Part shown: one piece after another, positions 50,808 to 60,620 of the stretch
Position numbering within the stretch: the first letter of the stretch is position 1
Layout: the number at the start of each line of letters is the position of its first letter
Assembly: GCF_014205275.1 (NCBI RefSeq)
Contig: NZ_JACHND010000001.1
Span: forward strand, 7,254,001 to 7,318,000
From: Sphaerisporangium siamense
GTDB lineage: Bacteria > Actinomycetota > Actinomycetes > Streptosporangiales > Streptosporangiaceae
DNA length: 64,000 nucleotides
Direction of reading: 5' to 3'
The notes under the pieces: model-generated
Database searches by the model: none
The model's input: only the letters and a program-made list of their open reading frames with translations
Told to the model about the DNA's origin: nothing
Program-made: the position numbers and the translations under genes

Positions 50808-51656
50808 TCAGGCGTGGGTGCGGAGGGTGGCGGCGTGGTCGGGGACGCGGTTGCGTTCGTTGCGCGGGAGGCGGCGGTATCCGGACGACGGCGGGCGTGC
50901 CGGGAGCTCCAGGGGCGGGCGCCGCACGTCGTGATAGGGCACGCTGCCGAGCAGGTGCGCGATCATGTTGATGCGCGCGCTGCGCTTGTCCTCGCTCTCG
51001 ACCTCGTACCACGGCGCCTCGGGGATGTCGGTGTGAAGCAGCATCTCGTCCTTGGCCCGCGAGTAGTCCTCCCAGCGCGTGATCGACTCCATGTCCATCG
51101 GGGACAGCTTCCACCGCCGCATGGGGTCCTCCAGCCGGGACCGGAACCGGCGCTCCTGCTCGGCGTCGCTGACGGAGAACCAGTACTTGCGCAGCAGGAT
51201 GCCGTCCTCCACCAGCAGCCGCTCGAAGATCGGGCACTGGCGCAGGAACCGCGTGTACTCCTCGGGGGTGCAGAACCCCATCACCCGTTCCACCCCGGCA
51301 CGGTTGTACCAGCTCCGGTCGAACAGCACGATCTCGCCCGCGGCCGGGAGCTCCTGGATGTACCGCTGGAAGTACCACTGGGTGCGTTCCCGTTCGCCCG
51401 GCGCCGGAAGCGCCACGATCCTGGCGACGCGCGGGTTGAGGTACTCGGTCACCCGTTTGATCGCGCTGCCCTTGCCGGCCGCGTCCCTGCCCTCGAACAG
51501 CACGACCAGCCGCGCGCCCTCGGCCCGCACCCATTCCTGCAGCTTGACCAGCTCGCCCTGCAGGCGGAACAGCTCGGCCTCGTAGACCTTCTTGCCGAGC
51601 CGCCCGTCCTTCCCCTTGCCTTCGCCGTGCTTCCCCGCGCCACCGCCGCCGCCCAT
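50808..51656 (-). CDS. ppk2: Polyphosphate kinase 2
   Basis: 282 aa. Walker A FEGRDAAGKGSAIKRVTEYLNP, lid SWYNRAGVERVMGFCT, and DRSWYNRAG and KYWFSVSDAEQERRF motifs of PPK2. It moves phosphate between polyphosphate and nucleotides, here of the long-lid class that favours making GTP/ATP from polyP. The N-terminus (MGGGGGAGKHGEGKGKDGRL) is a basic Gly-rich extension. ATG 51656 behind GGAAGG. Confidence 0.93.
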   Translation of the reverse strand: MGGGGGAGKHGEGKGKDGRLGKKVYEAELFRLQGELVKLQEWVRAEGARLVVLFEGRDAAGKGSAIKRVTEYLNPRVARIVALPAPGERERTQWYFQRYIQELPAAGEIVLFDRSWYNRAGVERVMGFCTPEEYTRFLRQCPIFERLLVEDGILLRKYWFSVSDAEQERRFRSRLEDPMRRWKLSPMDMESITRWEDYSRAKDEMLLHTDIPEAPWYEVESEDKRSARINMIAHLLGSVPYHDVRRPPLELPARPPSSGYRRLPRNERNRVPDHAATLRTHA

Positions 51657-51901
51657 GCGGACCACCTTCCCGTTCCGTCCGGCGCTCCCCCGCCGTCCCG
51701 CCTCGGGAGCCACACGGCGGGGACGCGCCGATCCCGGCACGCCGTGCGCCGTCCTCTACTATGCTCGTCGCCCGTGATCAGCACCAACCCGGCCGTACCG
51801 GACAGCGGAGCGCCGGGCCGGGGCGGCGATCACGGACCGGCGGCCCGGGACGGCGGGCGGCCCCCTCTTCTCCTCTCTTCGACCTCCGACGGGCGGGCAT
51901 C

Positions 51902-52810
51902 ATGAGCGACCACCGGTACTACGAGTTCCTCGCACTGGACCGCCCGCTCGGCCCGGACGAGCAGGCGGAGGTCCGTGCCATGTCGGCCACCGCGGACGTC
52001 ACCGCGACCCGCTTCACCGACTTCTACGAGTCCGGCGACTTCGGCGGCGACGTCCCGGCGGTGCTGGAGCGCTACTACGACGCGCACCTCTACACCGACG
52101 GCGCGGGCACCCGCGAGGTGATGCTGCGCCTGCCCGTGGACGCGCCCGGCCTGCCCGCCGTGGAGGCGTACCTGCTCGACGACCAGGTGGACGCGTGGGT
52201 CTCGTCCTCCGGCGACCACCTCGTCCTCGACCTCATCAGCCAGGACGGCGACACCCGGCCCGCCGCGGCCAACGGGACCGCCCTGGTCAACGGGACCGCG
52301 CGCGCCGGCGAGCCGGGGAAGGGCGCCGGGGCCGTGGCGGGCGGCGGATCGTCGTCCGCCGTCACGGGCGTCCGGGCCGAGCTCGCCTCCGGCGACCTGC
52401 GTCCCCTCTACCTGGCCTGGCTCGCGGCCGTCGGCTCCTGGGAGCGGGACGAGGACGCGTTCGAGGAGGACTTCGAGGACGAGCAGGAGCCCCCGGTGCC
52501 GTCCGGCCTGAACAGGCTCACGGAGCCGCAGCGGGCGCTGGCCGAGTTCCTCCGCCTGGACCCCGACCTGCTCGCGGTCGCGGCGTCCGCGGAGACGCCC
52601 GCCGACCAGGCGCCCTGGATCGCCGCGCTGCCCGCGAACCAGAAGGACGCGCTGCTGCTGCGGGTGCTGCGCGGCGAGGGCGAGGAGGTCCGGCGGGACC
52701 TGCTCCGCCACCACCCCGCCGACGCCTCGCCGCGGCGCACCGTCGGGTACCTGCTCGACAGCGCCGCCGAGGCCCGCCAGGCCCGGGAACGCGCCAACGC
52801 GGCGAACTGA
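51902..52810 (+). CDS. Conserved actinobacterial protein of unknown function
   Basis: 302 aa. Starts MSDHRYYEFLALDRPLGPDE, an N-terminus seen in a recurrent actinobacterial hypothetical family often near SWIM-zinc-finger or repair genes; residues 1-100 look like one compact domain (DFYESGDFGGD, VLERYYDAHLY). A Gly/Ala/Asn-rich spacer (about 120-155) and a helical C-terminus (about 160-302) with an acidic patch EDEDAFEEDFEDEQE follow. No motif gives a function. ATG 51902; next gene 123 bases downstream on the same strand. Confidence 0.78.
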   Translation: MSDHRYYEFLALDRPLGPDEQAEVRAMSATADVTATRFTDFYESGDFGGDVPAVLERYYDAHLYTDGAGTREVMLRLPVDAPGLPAVEAYLLDDQVDAWVSSSGDHLVLDLISQDGDTRPAAANGTALVNGTARAGEPGKGAGAVAGGGSSSAVTGVRAELASGDLRPLYLAWLAAVGSWERDEDAFEEDFEDEQEPPVPSGLNRLTEPQRALAEFLRLDPDLLAVAASAETPADQAPWIAALPANQKDALLLRVLRGEGEEVRRDLLRHHPADASPRRTVGYLLDSAAEARQARERANAAN

Positions 52811-52933
52811 CGGCCCCGGCCGCCCGCTCCGCACGGCGCGGCGTGGGATCGTGGTCAGGCCACACCATGGAGGCGCACGCCGAGCGGCACTCCGCCCGCC
52901 GAAGGGGTGCTTCGCAGGAAAGGTTGTATCAGG

Positions 52934-53818
52934 ATGACCCAGGATCCCGGTCTCGCGCGGCAGATGTGGCACCAGCTCGAACCCGTGCACGCGCCGTTCT
53001 GGTACTCCCCCGAGGTGTTCGCCGAGGCGGCGGCGCTCGGCTTCGACGTGGCGACCCGCTGGCCGAGCTACTTCGCCTGGCGGTCCGCGCCACTCGGCGC
53101 GCCCGGCGCGGAACTGGTCGCGTCCACGTTCTACAGCTTCAGCCCGCGCATGGTGGGCGAGCACGTCCCCGCCGCCTGGACCGTCGCGTCCTCGGCGCGG
53201 GTGCTGGAGGCCCGGCCGCGCGCCGTCGACCGCATGTACCGGGGGCTGCTGGGCGAGGAGAGGCTCCGGGACCCGGGGATCGCCGAGGCCGCGGAACTGC
53301 TCCGGGAGGCCGCCGAGTCCGCCGCGCACGCCGGCCGCCCGCTCGCGGCCGCCAACGCCGCCCAGCCGTGGCCGGACGAGCCGCACCTGGTGCTGTGGCA
53401 GGCCATCGCCGTGCTGCGCGAGCACCGGGGTGACGCGCACGTCGCCGCGCTGCTGACCGCGGGCCTCGACCCCTGCGAGGCGCTGGTGTCCTTCGCGGCG
53501 ATCGGCGCCGCGCCGGTGGAGACCTTCGCCAGCCGGGGATGGACGGACGAGGAGTGGGCCGCCGCGTGCGAACGGCTGGCCGCCCGCGGCATGCTGGACG
53601 GCGACGGCACGGCGACCGAACGCTGCCGCGAGCTGCGCGAGTCGATCGAGCGGATCACCGACGACCTGGCCTTCGCCCCGTGGCGCGCCCTCGGCGCCGA
53701 GCGCTGCGCGCGACTCGCCGAGCTCGTCATGCCCTTGCTCATCGCCGCCCTGGAGTCGGGCCTCCTCCCGTCCTCCAACACCCTCGGCATCGGCAGGGTC
53801 CCCGCCCCGTCCCGCTGA
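52934..53818 (+). CDS. SCO6745/SalK-family protein
   Basis: 294 aa. MTQDPGLARQMWHQLEPVHAPFWYSPEVFAEAAALGFD and later FASRGWTDEEWAAACERLAARGMLD show the SCO6745 family: two helical domains with a winged-helix-like part, frequently near secondary-metabolite or regulator genes. No enzymatic motif. ATG 52934 (GGAAAGG upstream); the frame also opens at 52907. Function unknown. It may form a small operon with the gene at 51902. Confidence 0.82.
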   Translation: MTQDPGLARQMWHQLEPVHAPFWYSPEVFAEAAALGFDVATRWPSYFAWRSAPLGAPGAELVASTFYSFSPRMVGEHVPAAWTVASSARVLEARPRAVDRMYRGLLGEERLRDPGIAEAAELLREAAESAAHAGRPLAAANAAQPWPDEPHLVLWQAIAVLREHRGDAHVAALLTAGLDPCEALVSFAAIGAAPVETFASRGWTDEEWAAACERLAARGMLDGDGTATERCRELRESIERITDDLAFAPWRALGAERCARLAELVMPLLIAALESGLLPSSNTLGIGRVPAPSR

Positions 53819-53893
53819 GCCGTGACGCCGGACCGGTCACGCCCGTCCTCCGATCCCGCTACGGTCGCTCTATCCGGCGGAGAGGGGATCATC

Positions 53894-54982
53894 GTGGAAG
53901 ACATGGTCGGCGGCCTGGAGTTCGGCAGCCGGGTGCGCGGCTGTCTGATCGGCGGGGCGGTGGGGGACGCGCTGGGCGCGCCGATCGAGTTCGACTCCAT
54001 CGCGGGCATCCGGGCGGTACACGGACAGGACGGGATCGCCGACTTCGTCCACGACCGGCGGGGACGGGTCGGGCTCATCACCGATGACACCCAGATGACG
54101 CTGTTCACGGTGGAAGGACTGATCCGCGCCGGCGTCCGCGCGGCCGCCGGGGAACCGGACGGCGAGGTGAGCGTCGTCCGTGACGCCTACCTTCGCTGGC
54201 TGGACACCCAGCGGTACGGCTCGCCGCCCCCCGCCGACGGGCGGGTGCGCAGCGGGCGGCTGCGGGAGCAGGAGTGGCTGTACGACCAGCGCGCGCCGGG
54301 CAACGCCTGCCTGTCGGGCCTGCGGCAGGACCTCGGCGCGACGGCCGCGCCCGGGGCGGCGGGCGCGGTGAACCCCGATTCCAAGGGCTGCGGCACGGTC
54401 ATGCGGTCCGCGCCGTTCGGCCTGGCGTTCCGCGACCCCCGCCGGGCGTTCGAGCTGGCCGCCGCGTGCGCGCAGATCACGCACGGCCATCCCACCGGCT
54501 ATCTCGCCGCGGGTGCGTTCGCCGCCCTGGTGTCGTCGGTCGCCTACGGCGGCACGCTGGCCGGGGCGGTGCGGGACGCGCTCGCCCTGCTGTCGGAGCA
54601 GCCGTCGAACGGCGAGACGACCGCCGCGCTCGACGCCGCCGTCGAACTGGCCGCCGAAGGGAACCCCACCCCCGAGACGGTGGAGCGGCTCGGCGGCGCG
54701 TGGGTGGCCGAGGAGGCGCTCGCGATCGCCGTCTACTGCGCCCTGGTGCATGAGGACGACGCCGAGCGGGCGCTGCTGCTCGCCGTCAACCACTCGGGGG
54801 ACAGCGACTCGACCGGCGCCGTCTGCGGCAACATCCTAGGCGCGCTGCACGGCGAGGCCGCGGTCCCCCGGCGCTGGGTGTCGCGGCTGGAGGGCCGCGA
54901 CACCATCACGGCGCTGGCGGACGACCTCACGGCCTGGCTCACCACCGGCCACGCCGACCCGGACGCCTATCCCGGCTTCTGA
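53894..54982 (+). CDS. ADP-ribosylglycohydrolase (DraG/ARH family)
   Basis: 362 aa. Di-magnesium motifs ITDDTQMTLF (residue ~60) and HSGDSDSTGAVCGNILGA, plus the family N-terminus RVRGCLIGGAVGDALGAPIEF and HGHPTGYLAAGAF. It removes ADP-ribose from arginine or related residues, or from other ADP-ribosylated targets. GTG 53894 behind GAGAGGGG. No ADP-ribosyltransferase or nitrogenase genes are nearby, so the target is unknown. Converges with the ABC exporter, 7 bases apart. Confidence 0.9.
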   Translation: MEDMVGGLEFGSRVRGCLIGGAVGDALGAPIEFDSIAGIRAVHGQDGIADFVHDRRGRVGLITDDTQMTLFTVEGLIRAGVRAAAGEPDGEVSVVRDAYLRWLDTQRYGSPPPADGRVRSGRLREQEWLYDQRAPGNACLSGLRQDLGATAAPGAAGAVNPDSKGCGTVMRSAPFGLAFRDPRRAFELAAACAQITHGHPTGYLAAGAFAALVSSVAYGGTLAGAVRDALALLSEQPSNGETTAALDAAVELAAEGNPTPETVERLGGAWVAEEALAIAVYCALVHEDDAERALLLAVNHSGDSDSTGAVCGNILGALHGEAAVPRRWVSRLEGRDTITALADDLTAWLTTGHADPDAYPGF

Positions 54983-54989
54983 CCGTCCG

Positions 54990-56981
54990 TCACCCCGCGG
55001 CGGGCGAGGGGTCCGCCGCGGTGAGGGCGCCGGCGAACTGGGAGGCGTACAGGCGGTGGTAGGCACCCTGGGCGGCGAGCAGCTCGGCGTGGGTGCCGTG
55101 CTCGACGATGTGCCCGGCCTCCATGACGAGGATGAGGTCGGCGTCGCGGATCGTGGAGAGCCGGTGGGCGATGACGAAGCTGGTCCTGTCGGCGCGCAGG
55201 GCGGCCATGGCGTGCTGCACCAGGACCTCGGTGCGGGTGTCGACCGAGCTGGTGGCCTCGTCGAGGATGAGCAGGGACGGGTCGGCGAGGAAGGCGCGCG
55301 CGATGGTGATGAGCTGCTTCTCGCCCGCGCTGACGTTGCCGCCCTCCTCGTCGATCACCGTGTCGTAGCCGTCCGGCAGGCTGCGGACGAACCGGTCGAC
55401 GTAGGTGGCCCTGGCCGCCGCGTGGATCTGCTCGTCGGTGGCCGCGGGGTCGCCGTAGGCGATGTTGTCGCGGATGGTGCCGCCGAACAGCCAGGTGTCC
55501 TGGAGCACCATGCCGATGCTCCCCCGCAGGTCCTCGCGCCGCATGGCGGTGATGTCGACGCCGTCCAGGGTGATGCGCCCCGCGTCCAGCTCGTAGAAGC
55601 GCATGACGAGGTTGACCAGCGTCGTCTTGCCCGCGCCCGTCGGGCCGACGATCGCGATGGTGTGCCCCGGCTCCGCGACCAGCGACAGGTCCTCGATGAG
55701 GGGCCGCTCGGGGTCGTACCGGAAGGACACGTGCTCGAACTCGACACGCCCGCGGCGGGCGGCGGGCAGCGCGGGCTCGGCCGGGTCGGGGGTCTGCTCC
55801 TCGGCGTCGAGCAGCTCGAAGACCCGCTCGGCCGAAGCCACGCCCGACTGCAGCAGGTTCGTCATCGAGGCGACCTGGGTGAGCGGCTGGGTGAACTGGC
55901 GGGAGTACTGGATGAACGCCTGGACGTCGCCGAGGCTCATCGCCCCGGTGGCGACGCGCAGCCCGCCGACGACGGCGATGGCGACGTAGTTGAGGTTTCC
56001 GATGAACATCATCGTCGGCATGACGACGCCGGAGATGAACTGGGCGCCGAAGCCCGCCTTGTAGAGCTGCTCGTTGCGCTGCCGGAAGACCTCCTCGACC
56101 TCCGGGCCGCGTCCGAACACCTTGACCAGCTCGTGGCCGGTGAACGCCTCCTCGATGTGGGCGTTCAGGGAGCCGGTGTGCGCCCACTGGGCGACGAACA
56201 GCTTCTGCGACCGCTTGGCGATCATGCTGGTGACGACCATCGAGACGGGGATGGTGACCAGGGCGATGAGCGCGAGCAGCGGCGAGATGAAGATCATCAT
56301 GGCGAGCACGCCGATGACGGTCAGCAGCGAGGTCAGCAGTTGGCTCAGCGTCTGCTGCAGGGTTTGGGAGACGTTGTCGATGTCGTTGGTGACCCGGCTG
56401 AGCAGCTCGCCGCGCGGCTGGCCGTCGAAGAACCTCAGCGGCAGCCGGTTGAGCTTGTCCTCGACCTCCTCCCGCAGCCGGTACACCGTGCGCTGGGTCA
56501 CGTCGTTGAGCAGGTAGCCCTGCAGCCACATGAACACCGACGCCGCGACGTACAGGCCGAGCGCCCACGCCAGGGTGGTCCCGAGCGCGGCGAAGTCGAT
56601 GCCGTGACCGGGGACGAGGTGCATGCGGGCGAGCATGTCGGCGAAATTGCCGTTGCCCGAGGCGCGGGCGGCCGCGACGGCCTGCTCGGCGGTCGTCCCC
56701 TCGGGGAACCGCCTGCTCACGATGCCGCTGAAGATCAGGTCGGTCGCGTGGCCGAGGATCTTCGGCCCGATGACGGACAGGACCACGCTGACCACGGCGA
56801 GCGCGATCACCGCGAGGATCCTCGGGCGTTCCGGGCGCAGCCGGCCGATCAGCCGCCGGGAGGACGGCCCGAAGTTCATCGACTTCTCCGCGGGCATCCC
56901 GCCCCCGAACGGCCCCCGCCCGAACGGACCGCCGCCCGCGGGCGGCCTCGGACGCGCGGGCGTCACGGTCCGGTCGCTCAT
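54990..56981 (-). CDS. ABC exporter half-transporter with functional ATP site
   Basis: 663 aa, TMD (six helices) then NBD. Walker [11 protein letters not shown], Walker [13 protein letters not shown] with the catalytic Glu, H-loop VIAHRLSTI, but signature VSAGEKQL instead of LSGGQ. Together with the neighbour (57007) it forms a heterodimer with one canonical and one degenerate site. N-terminal ~35 residues are Gly/Pro-rich. Multidrug or lipid exporter of the LmrCD/BmrCD type. ATG 56981, 25 bases after its partner. Confidence 0.92.
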   Translation of the reverse strand: MSDRTVTPARPRPPAGGGPFGRGPFGGGMPAEKSMNFGPSSRRLIGRLRPERPRILAVIALAVVSVVLSVIGPKILGHATDLIFSGIVSRRFPEGTTAEQAVAAARASGNGNFADMLARMHLVPGHGIDFAALGTTLAWALGLYVAASVFMWLQGYLLNDVTQRTVYRLREEVEDKLNRLPLRFFDGQPRGELLSRVTNDIDNVSQTLQQTLSQLLTSLLTVIGVLAMMIFISPLLALIALVTIPVSMVVTSMIAKRSQKLFVAQWAHTGSLNAHIEEAFTGHELVKVFGRGPEVEEVFRQRNEQLYKAGFGAQFISGVVMPTMMFIGNLNYVAIAVVGGLRVATGAMSLGDVQAFIQYSRQFTQPLTQVASMTNLLQSGVASAERVFELLDAEEQTPDPAEPALPAARRGRVEFEHVSFRYDPERPLIEDLSLVAEPGHTIAIVGPTGAGKTTLVNLVMRFYELDAGRITLDGVDITAMRREDLRGSIGMVLQDTWLFGGTIRDNIAYGDPAATDEQIHAAARATYVDRFVRSLPDGYDTVIDEEGGNVSAGEKQLITIARAFLADPSLLILDEATSSVDTRTEVLVQHAMAALRADRTSFVIAHRLSTIRDADLILVMEAGHIVEHGTHAELLAAQGAYHRLYASQFAGALTAADPSPAAG

Positions 56982-57006
56982 TGTGCCCCCTCTTCCCGGA
57001 TCCGGC

Positions 57007-58740
57007 TCACGCGGCGGTCTCCGCGGTCATCTGGGACTCCACGATCTCGACGTAGGTCGGGCAGGTGTCCAGCAGGTGCTCGTGCGTCCCGATCCCGACG
57101 ATGACGCCGTCGTCCAGGACGATGATCTGGTCGGCGTCGGCGATGGTGGACACCCGCTGGCCGACGATGACGACGGCGGCCTCGGCCGTGTGCGGGCGCA
57201 GGGCGGCCCGCAGCCGGGCGTCGGTGGCCAGGTCGAGCGCCGAGAACGCGTCGTCGAACAGGTAGATCTCGGGCCTGCTGACCAGCGCACGGGCGATGGA
57301 CAGACGTTGCCGCTGCCCGCCGGACACGTTGGTGCCGCCCTGCGCGATCGGGGCCTCCAGCCCTTCGGGCATCTCCTCGACGAAGTCGCGGGCCTGCGCG
57401 ACCTCCAGCGCCTCCCACAGCTCCTCGTCGGTGGCGTCGGGGTTGCCGTACCGCAGGTTGCTCGCCACGGTGCCGCTGAACAGGTACGGCTTCTGCGGCA
57501 CGAGGCCGATGCGCGTCCACAGCATCTGCGGCTCCAGCTCGCGGACGTCCACGCCGTCCACCAGCACCGCGCCGGAGGTGACGTCGAACAGCCGCGGCAC
57601 CAGGGAGATCAGCGTGGACTTGCCCGAGCCGGTACTGCCGATGATCGCGGTGGTGGTGCCCGCCGTGGCGTGGAAGGAGATACCCGAAAGGACGGGCGCC
57701 TCCGCCCCCGGGTAGCGGAACCCGACGTCGCGCATCTCCAGCTCGCCCCGCGTGCGTCCTCCCGTCACGGGACGCTCGGCGGCGCGCACGGAGGACTCGG
57801 TGTCCAGCACCTCCACGATGCGCTCGGCGCAGACGGCGGCGCGCGGGATCATGATGGAGATGAACGTGGCCATCATCATCGCGGTCAGGATCTGCATCAG
57901 GTACATGAGGAACGCGGTGAGCGCGCCGACCTGCATCTCGCCGCTGTCCACCCGGGCCGCGCCGAACCACAGGACCGCGACGCTGGAGGCGTTCAGGATC
58001 AGCATCACCGTCGGGAAGATGAGCGCGGTGAGCCGGCCGACGCGCAGCGCGGTCCCGGTCAGCGCGTTGTTGGCCTCGGCGAACCTGCGGGTCTCCTCGC
58101 GTTCCCTGACGAAGGCCCGCACGACCCGGATGCCGGTGAGCTGCTCGCGCAGCACGCGGTTGACCGCGTCGATGCGGGTCTGCATGGCGCGGAACTGCGG
58201 CACCATGCGGACGACGATGAGCCCGATCGAGACGAGCAGCACCGGGACGCACACCAGCATCAGCCAGGACAGGCCGACGTCCTGGTGCAGCGCCATGATG
58301 ACGCCGCCGAGCCCCATGATGGGCGCGGAGACGAGCATGGTGCACGTCATCACGACGAGCATCTGCACCTGCTGCACGTCGTTGGTCGTCCGCGTGATCA
58401 GGCTCGGCGCGCCGAACTGCGAGACCTCCCGGGTCGAGAACCCGACCACCCGGTGGAACACCGCCGACCGCACGTCGCGCCCGAACCCGGCCGCCACCTT
58501 GGCCCCGTAGTAGACCGCCGCGATCGAGCAGGCGATCTGCAGCAGCGAGACGGCGAGCATCCAGCCGCCCGCGGTCAGGATGTAGCCGGTGTCGCCCCTG
58601 GCCACGCCCTGGTCGATGATGTCGGCGTTGAGGCTCGGCAGGTACAGCGCGGCGATGGTGCCGACGAGCTGGAGGACGACCACGGCGGTCAACGCCGCCG
58701 AATGGGGCCGTAGGTGGGTGCGCAACAGCCGGCTCAGCAC
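57007..58740 (-). CDS. ABC exporter half-transporter with degenerate ATP site
   Basis: 577 aa from GTG 58740. Six TM helices, then an NBD with Walker [11 protein letters not shown], proper signature [16 protein letters not shown], but Walker [12 protein letters not shown] (Asp instead of the catalytic Glu) and an H-loop [10 protein letters not shown] (Gln for His). This is the degenerate half of a heterodimeric exporter; the canonical site is formed by its signature plus the Walker motifs of the 54990 subunit. Substrate unknown. Confidence 0.92.
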   Translation of the reverse strand: MLSRLLRTHLRPHSAALTAVVVLQLVGTIAALYLPSLNADIIDQGVARGDTGYILTAGGWMLAVSLLQIACSIAAVYYGAKVAAGFGRDVRSAVFHRVVGFSTREVSQFGAPSLITRTTNDVQQVQMLVVMTCTMLVSAPIMGLGGVIMALHQDVGLSWLMLVCVPVLLVSIGLIVVRMVPQFRAMQTRIDAVNRVLREQLTGIRVVRAFVREREETRRFAEANNALTGTALRVGRLTALIFPTVMLILNASSVAVLWFGAARVDSGEMQVGALTAFLMYLMQILTAMMMATFISIMIPRAAVCAERIVEVLDTESSVRAAERPVTGGRTRGELEMRDVGFRYPGAEAPVLSGISFHATAGTTTAIIGSTGSGKSTLISLVPRLFDVTSGAVLVDGVDVRELEPQMLWTRIGLVPQKPYLFSGTVASNLRYGNPDATDEELWEALEVAQARDFVEEMPEGLEAPIAQGGTNVSGGQRQRLSIARALVSRPEIYLFDDAFSALDLATDARLRAALRPHTAEAAVVIVGQRVSTIADADQIIVLDDGVIVGIGTHEHLLDTCPTYVEIVESQMTAETAA

Positions 58741-58863
58741 GGGTCCGCCCCGACGACCCCGGCACGGCTAGAGGACGAAGTCACTCGGGTCAGGCTATAG
58801 CAGCACCTATCAGCGGCTCCCCTGGTTTTTCCATGAGCGGAACGCGAGGGAAGCGGCATTATG

Positions 58864-58883
58864 CCCCGTCCACGGGGGTTTTT
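58864..58883 (+). terminator. Intrinsic terminator in a divergent intergenic region
   Basis: CCCCGT-CC-ACGGGG followed by G and a T5 tract. It faces the serine hydrolase gene at 59018 with no gene before it on the plus strand, so it could be an attenuator in that gene's leader or mark an upstream small transcript. The GGTTTTTCC string occurs twice in this region (58829 and 58877 areas). Confidence 0.5.
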
Positions 58884-59017
58884 CCGGTTGACTCGGCGGC
58901 TCACGCTACGACGACGGTTGACGGCAAAGATCCGTCCTGAAGAGGAGGAGCGGCCCGCGAACGCTTGCCAGGCTCTGAAGCGACGGAAATATCCGGATCA
59001 CAGGAGGAACATCCGCG

Positions 59018-60328
59018 ATGGCGTTCGCTCGCTTATCCCTCCGCAAGACGGTCACCGCCGCAGTCGCCGGCGGCACCGCAATTCTGACCTGGACCGCGAC
59101 CACCGGGACCGCGACCGCGCAGCCCGTGTCCGCCCGGACCGTGTCCACCGGGACCGTGTCCACCGGGACCGCGCTCGACCGGCAGGCCCTCGCCAGGACC
59201 CTCGACGCGGTCGTCGAGGCCGGCATGTACGGCACCTACTCCAGCGTGCGCGACGGGCGGGAGCGCTGGCAGGGCGCGGCCGGGGTCGCCGACGTCCGGA
59301 CGAAACGGCCGGTCACCCCCGGCATGCTGCACCGGGTGGGGAGCATCTCCAAGACCTTCACGGCCGTCGCCGTGCTCCAGCAGGTCGCCCGGGGCCGGGT
59401 CGACCTGGACGCGCCGATCGGGCGCTACCTGCCCGACCTGGTGCCCGGCCCGCGCGGCCAGGCCGTCACCGTCCGCATGCTGCTGAACCACACCAGCGGC
59501 ATCGGCGACTACATCGCCGGCGCGTTCCCCTCCCTCACCCGAGGGTCCACGGAGAGCGTCGACGACAACCGGTTCCGCACCGTCCGCCCCGAAGAGCTGG
59601 TGCGCTTCGGCCTCGAAGCGCCGGCCACGGGCGAGCCGGGCAAGGACTGGTCCTACTCCAACACCAACTACGTCATCGCGGGCCTCCTGCTGGAGAAGGT
59701 CACCGGCACCGACGCCGCGACGTACATCACGCGCGACGTCATCCGCAAGGCGGGACTGAAGAACACCTTGTTCCCGCGCACCCCGTTCATCCCGGGGCCG
59801 CACTCCAAGATGTACGAGTCGTACTACGGCCTGATCGACCCGCCGCGCGACTACAGCGTCTACGACAGCTCCTGGTACTCCACGGCCGGCGCCGTCGTCT
59901 CCACGATGAGCGACCTGAACACCTTCTACCGGACGCTGCTCGGCGGCCACCTGCTCGGGCAGCGCGAACTGGCCGAGATGCTGCGCACCGTCCCGGTCAC
60001 CGACGGAGACGAGACCTTCCACTACGGCCTCGGCATCTACGCCCAGGACCTGCCCTGCGGCCGGTTCTGGGGCCACGACGGCGCCGTCATCGGCGCGGGC
60101 ACCTTCTCCCTGTCCAGCCCCGACGGCGCGCGCCAGCTCTCGCTCGGCATCAACCTCATGAAGTACCAGCGCATCGACGAGAACGGAAACATCAAGGACC
60201 ACCCGATCGACCTGGCCCTCGGCACCCACATCCTCCAAGCCCTCTGCGGCCCCTCCACCCCGAAGGCCCTCACGCAACTCCCCTTCACCCCCTTCCCGAC
60301 CGAACGCCTCGCGGCCAAGACCCGCTGA
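59018..60328 (+). CDS. Secreted class C beta-lactamase/DD-peptidase-type serine hydrolase
   Basis: 436 aa. Signal peptide with Arg-Lys n-region and hydrophobic core up to about residue 33, a Thr/Val/Ser repeat (TVSTGTVSTGTA), then the hydrolase: S-x-x-K in VGSISKTFTAVAV, Y-x-N in YSNTNYVIAGLLLEKVTG, and HxG-type HDGAVIGAGT. Members are D-Ala carboxypeptidases, esterases or AmpC-like; the class is broad. ATG 59018 behind AGGAGG. A perfect hairpin terminator follows, then a class A beta-lactamase gene. Confidence 0.87.
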   Translation: MAFARLSLRKTVTAAVAGGTAILTWTATTGTATAQPVSARTVSTGTVSTGTALDRQALARTLDAVVEAGMYGTYSSVRDGRERWQGAAGVADVRTKRPVTPGMLHRVGSISKTFTAVAVLQQVARGRVDLDAPIGRYLPDLVPGPRGQAVTVRMLLNHTSGIGDYIAGAFPSLTRGSTESVDDNRFRTVRPEELVRFGLEAPATGEPGKDWSYSNTNYVIAGLLLEKVTGTDAATYITRDVIRKAGLKNTLFPRTPFIPGPHSKMYESYYGLIDPPRDYSVYDSSWYSTAGAVVSTMSDLNTFYRTLLGGHLLGQRELAEMLRTVPVTDGDETFHYGLGIYAQDLPCGRFWGHDGAVIGAGTFSLSSPDGARQLSLGINLMKYQRIDENGNIKDHPIDLALGTHILQALCGPSTPKALTQLPFTPFPTERLAAKTR

Positions 60329-60338
60329 CGCCCCTGAC

Positions 60339-60369
60339 GGGCGCGGAAGGCGACCCCCCTTCCGCGCCC
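60339..60369 (+). terminator. 12-bp-stem terminator
   Basis: GGGCGCGGAAGG and CCTTCCGCGCCC, perfect arms with a 7-base loop, 11 bases after the serine hydrolase stop. Confidence 0.75.
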
Positions 60370-60620
60370 CCGGGACAGCAGATCCGGCCGCGACACCGGA
60401 CCGACGGACGAGCCGGCGACCAGACCGGGGAAACGGTGGCCTACCGGAGGAACGGTCAGGCCACCGGGACAACGGTGCGGAACAGGTGAGGGAACCACCT
60501 TTTGAACAGGGACGATACAGGGACCGATATCAATACCCGGCTACCGTCGATATTGGACGATCGCCATTTCGGTCTGATGTCCTTCTTTCACTCCGTTCGG
60601 TCGAGAGCGAAGGAAGTGAA

